Assembly (NCBI RefSeq): GCF_000215995.1
Contig: NC_015680.1
Location: 806,001 to 870,000 of the forward strand
Length of the DNA: 64,000 nt
Direction: 5' to 3'
Source: Pyrococcus yayanosii CH1
GTDB lineage: Archaea; Methanobacteriota_B; Thermococci; Thermococcales; Thermococcaceae
This document shows, one piece after another, positions 63,105 to 64,000 of this stretch. A model generated the notes under the pieces. It was given only the letters and a program-made list of their open reading frames with translations. It did not search any database and was not told where the DNA came from. Numbering within the stretch: the first letter of the stretch is position 1; each line of letters opens with the position of its first letter. The translations under genes were made by a program, and so were the position numbers.

Positions 63105-63274
63105 CACGGAACATCCTATTTCACAGACCCAGCTGGGACTTTGAGTGTAGAACTGAAACCTGGTAAATATGAGCTCATAATCAAAAAGGAAGGCTACGAA
63201 GAGGAGAAGACTGAGATTCAGCTCGAAGATGGTGAGGAAGCTACCAGCTTGACGTCAAGGTCTACTACGGCTGA
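63105..63274 (+). pseudogene. PEGA/carboxypeptidase-regulatory-like domain fragment
   Basis: Directly after the element the plus strand reads TSYFTDPAGTLSVELKPGKY, ELIIKKEGYEEEKTEIQLED, a beta-sandwich of PEGA type. No start is present. Near 63245 one C seems lost: restoring it gives ATQLDVKVYYG and a stop at 63272-63274. It is the tail of a secreted or surface protein whose front was removed. Confidence 0.6.
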
Positions 63275-63330
63275 CCCTTCTCTAAAACCTTTTTAGCCCC
63301 TTTATTTCCCAATTCTTGGAGGGATTCTCA

Positions 63331-64000
63331 ATGATAAGATGGTTCCTAGTGACCCTTCTGCTTATTCCCCCAGTTCTCGCCGAGGAGGTCCCGAACGTCC
63401 TGAAGCTGACCACTATGGAAACTGCTACTGCCGTCATCGCGCTCTATGAGGTCGGCCACTACGAAGGGGCTCTTGAAGGTTGCGAGTGGTTACTCGTCAT
63501 AAAGACTCCCCAGTCTTCATGGGGAGCAGCCTTCGGAGAAAGGCCGAGCCTAAGTATACTGCCATGGCCTTAATGGCCCTTCTGAGATGCGAGAGGATTG
63601 CAAGAGGGAGATATGAAAGGACCATTGACCAGGCGGCCTACTGGCTTACATACGTCCAAGGGGATGACGGTTCCTTCGGTGATATTTACGATACCGCCCT
63701 ATCCGTCGTTGCACTTAAGGAATACTCGGACTATTGCTCCGGGGACGTCCCAGTTGAGGAGGCGGTAAGAAGAGGGAAAGTGTGGCTTGGGCTCTACAAG
63801 CCAAAAGACGAGCTTGAGAAAGTTTTTAAGGGGCTGGGGATTGGTAACGCTTCTATGGTCGAAAGAGCGAACGTTGAGGGAGAGGGAAGTGCTTGGAAGC
63901 TCTTCGCATTGAAGTATCTCGGAAAGGAAGTCAAAGACGATGCCAACTTCAAATCAACGCTCTCGATAGCACTCACCCTCTACGCCACCAAAGATGATAG
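63331..64000 (+). pseudogene. Secreted toroid-repeat (prenyltransferase/cyclase-like) protein, frameshifted, cut by window edge
   Basis: ATG 63331 follows GGAGGGATTCTC and starts a signal peptide (MIRWFLVTLLLIPPVLA). The mature part shows alpha-alpha toroid repeats: TATAVIALYEVGHYEGALE and TPQSSWGAAFGE. The frame then fails at about 63545 and resumes as AEPKYTAMALMALLRCER, YWLTYVQGDDGSFGDIYDT, TALSVVALKEYSDYC to the window end. One extra G in AGGCC would restore it. Function unknown. The real C-terminus is outside. Confidence 0.65.

Overview
The window looks like a Thermococcales archaeon, probably a GC-rich Pyrococcus or a Thermococcus. The signs are archaeal TATA boxes with purine-rich BRE elements, a TATA-binding protein gene, archaeal-type aminoacyl-tRNA synthetases, tungsten aldehyde ferredoxin oxidoreductase, the superoxide reductase/rubredoxin/rubrerythrin set, a proline dehydrogenase complex, C/D box sRNAs and a 30-bp CRISPR repeat of the Pyrococcus type. 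Species cannot be fixed from the sequence alone. Genes are dense, many overlap by ATGA or GTGA, and GTG/TTG starts with strong GGAGGTG-type ribosome sites are common.

Layout. 0-5 kb: copper regulator CopR (cut by the left edge) divergent from the copper ATPase CopA, a thioredoxin-like protein, a nitroreductase and a peroxiredoxin. 4.8-5.9 kb: an orphan gene, a decayed gene tail and a candidate structured RNA, probably an old integration scar. 5.9-35 kb: housekeeping genes (tbp, proS, tyrS, serS, nob1, fap7-like, glmM, dacZ, feoABC under a DtxR-type operator, ubiX, and an aor-moaD-radical SAM cluster). This part also holds four C/D box sRNA candidates, three of them tandem at 14.06-14.25 kb.

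35-51.4 kb: a large CRISPR-Cas island. It has cas6, a Cst-type (I-B/I-G) operon ending in cas4-cas1, a complete I-A (Csa) operon ending in the CARF regulator csa3, a truncated second cas6 fused to a fragment of the carbamoyltransferase gene that borders the island on its left, an inverted cas2, an AT-rich leader and an array of 16 repeats. Two interference complexes apparently share one array and one adaptation set.

51.4-62 kb: rpl10e, an encapsulin-type ferritin-like domain without its shell protein, a rubrerythrin-like protein, a broken PaaD/MIP18-like gene, the sor-rubredoxin-rubrerythrin oxidative-stress genes, uracil permease and upp, a molybdopterin/tungstopterin oxidoreductase, and proline dehydrogenase alpha and beta. 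62-64 kb: a decaying region with a deleted and nonsense-mutated ABC ATPase, a roughly 300-bp non-autonomous IS200/IS605-like element that carries its own promoter and a strongly folding RNA, a PEGA-domain fragment and a frameshifted toroid-repeat secreted protein.

The most unusual signals are the carbamoyltransferase duplication that brackets the Cas island, the AT-rich mosaic tract inside cas7a, the tnpB-less RNA-bearing element near 63 kb, the tandem C/D sRNAs, the orphan encapsulin cargo domain and a metallophosphoesterase fold whose metal ligands are all replaced.
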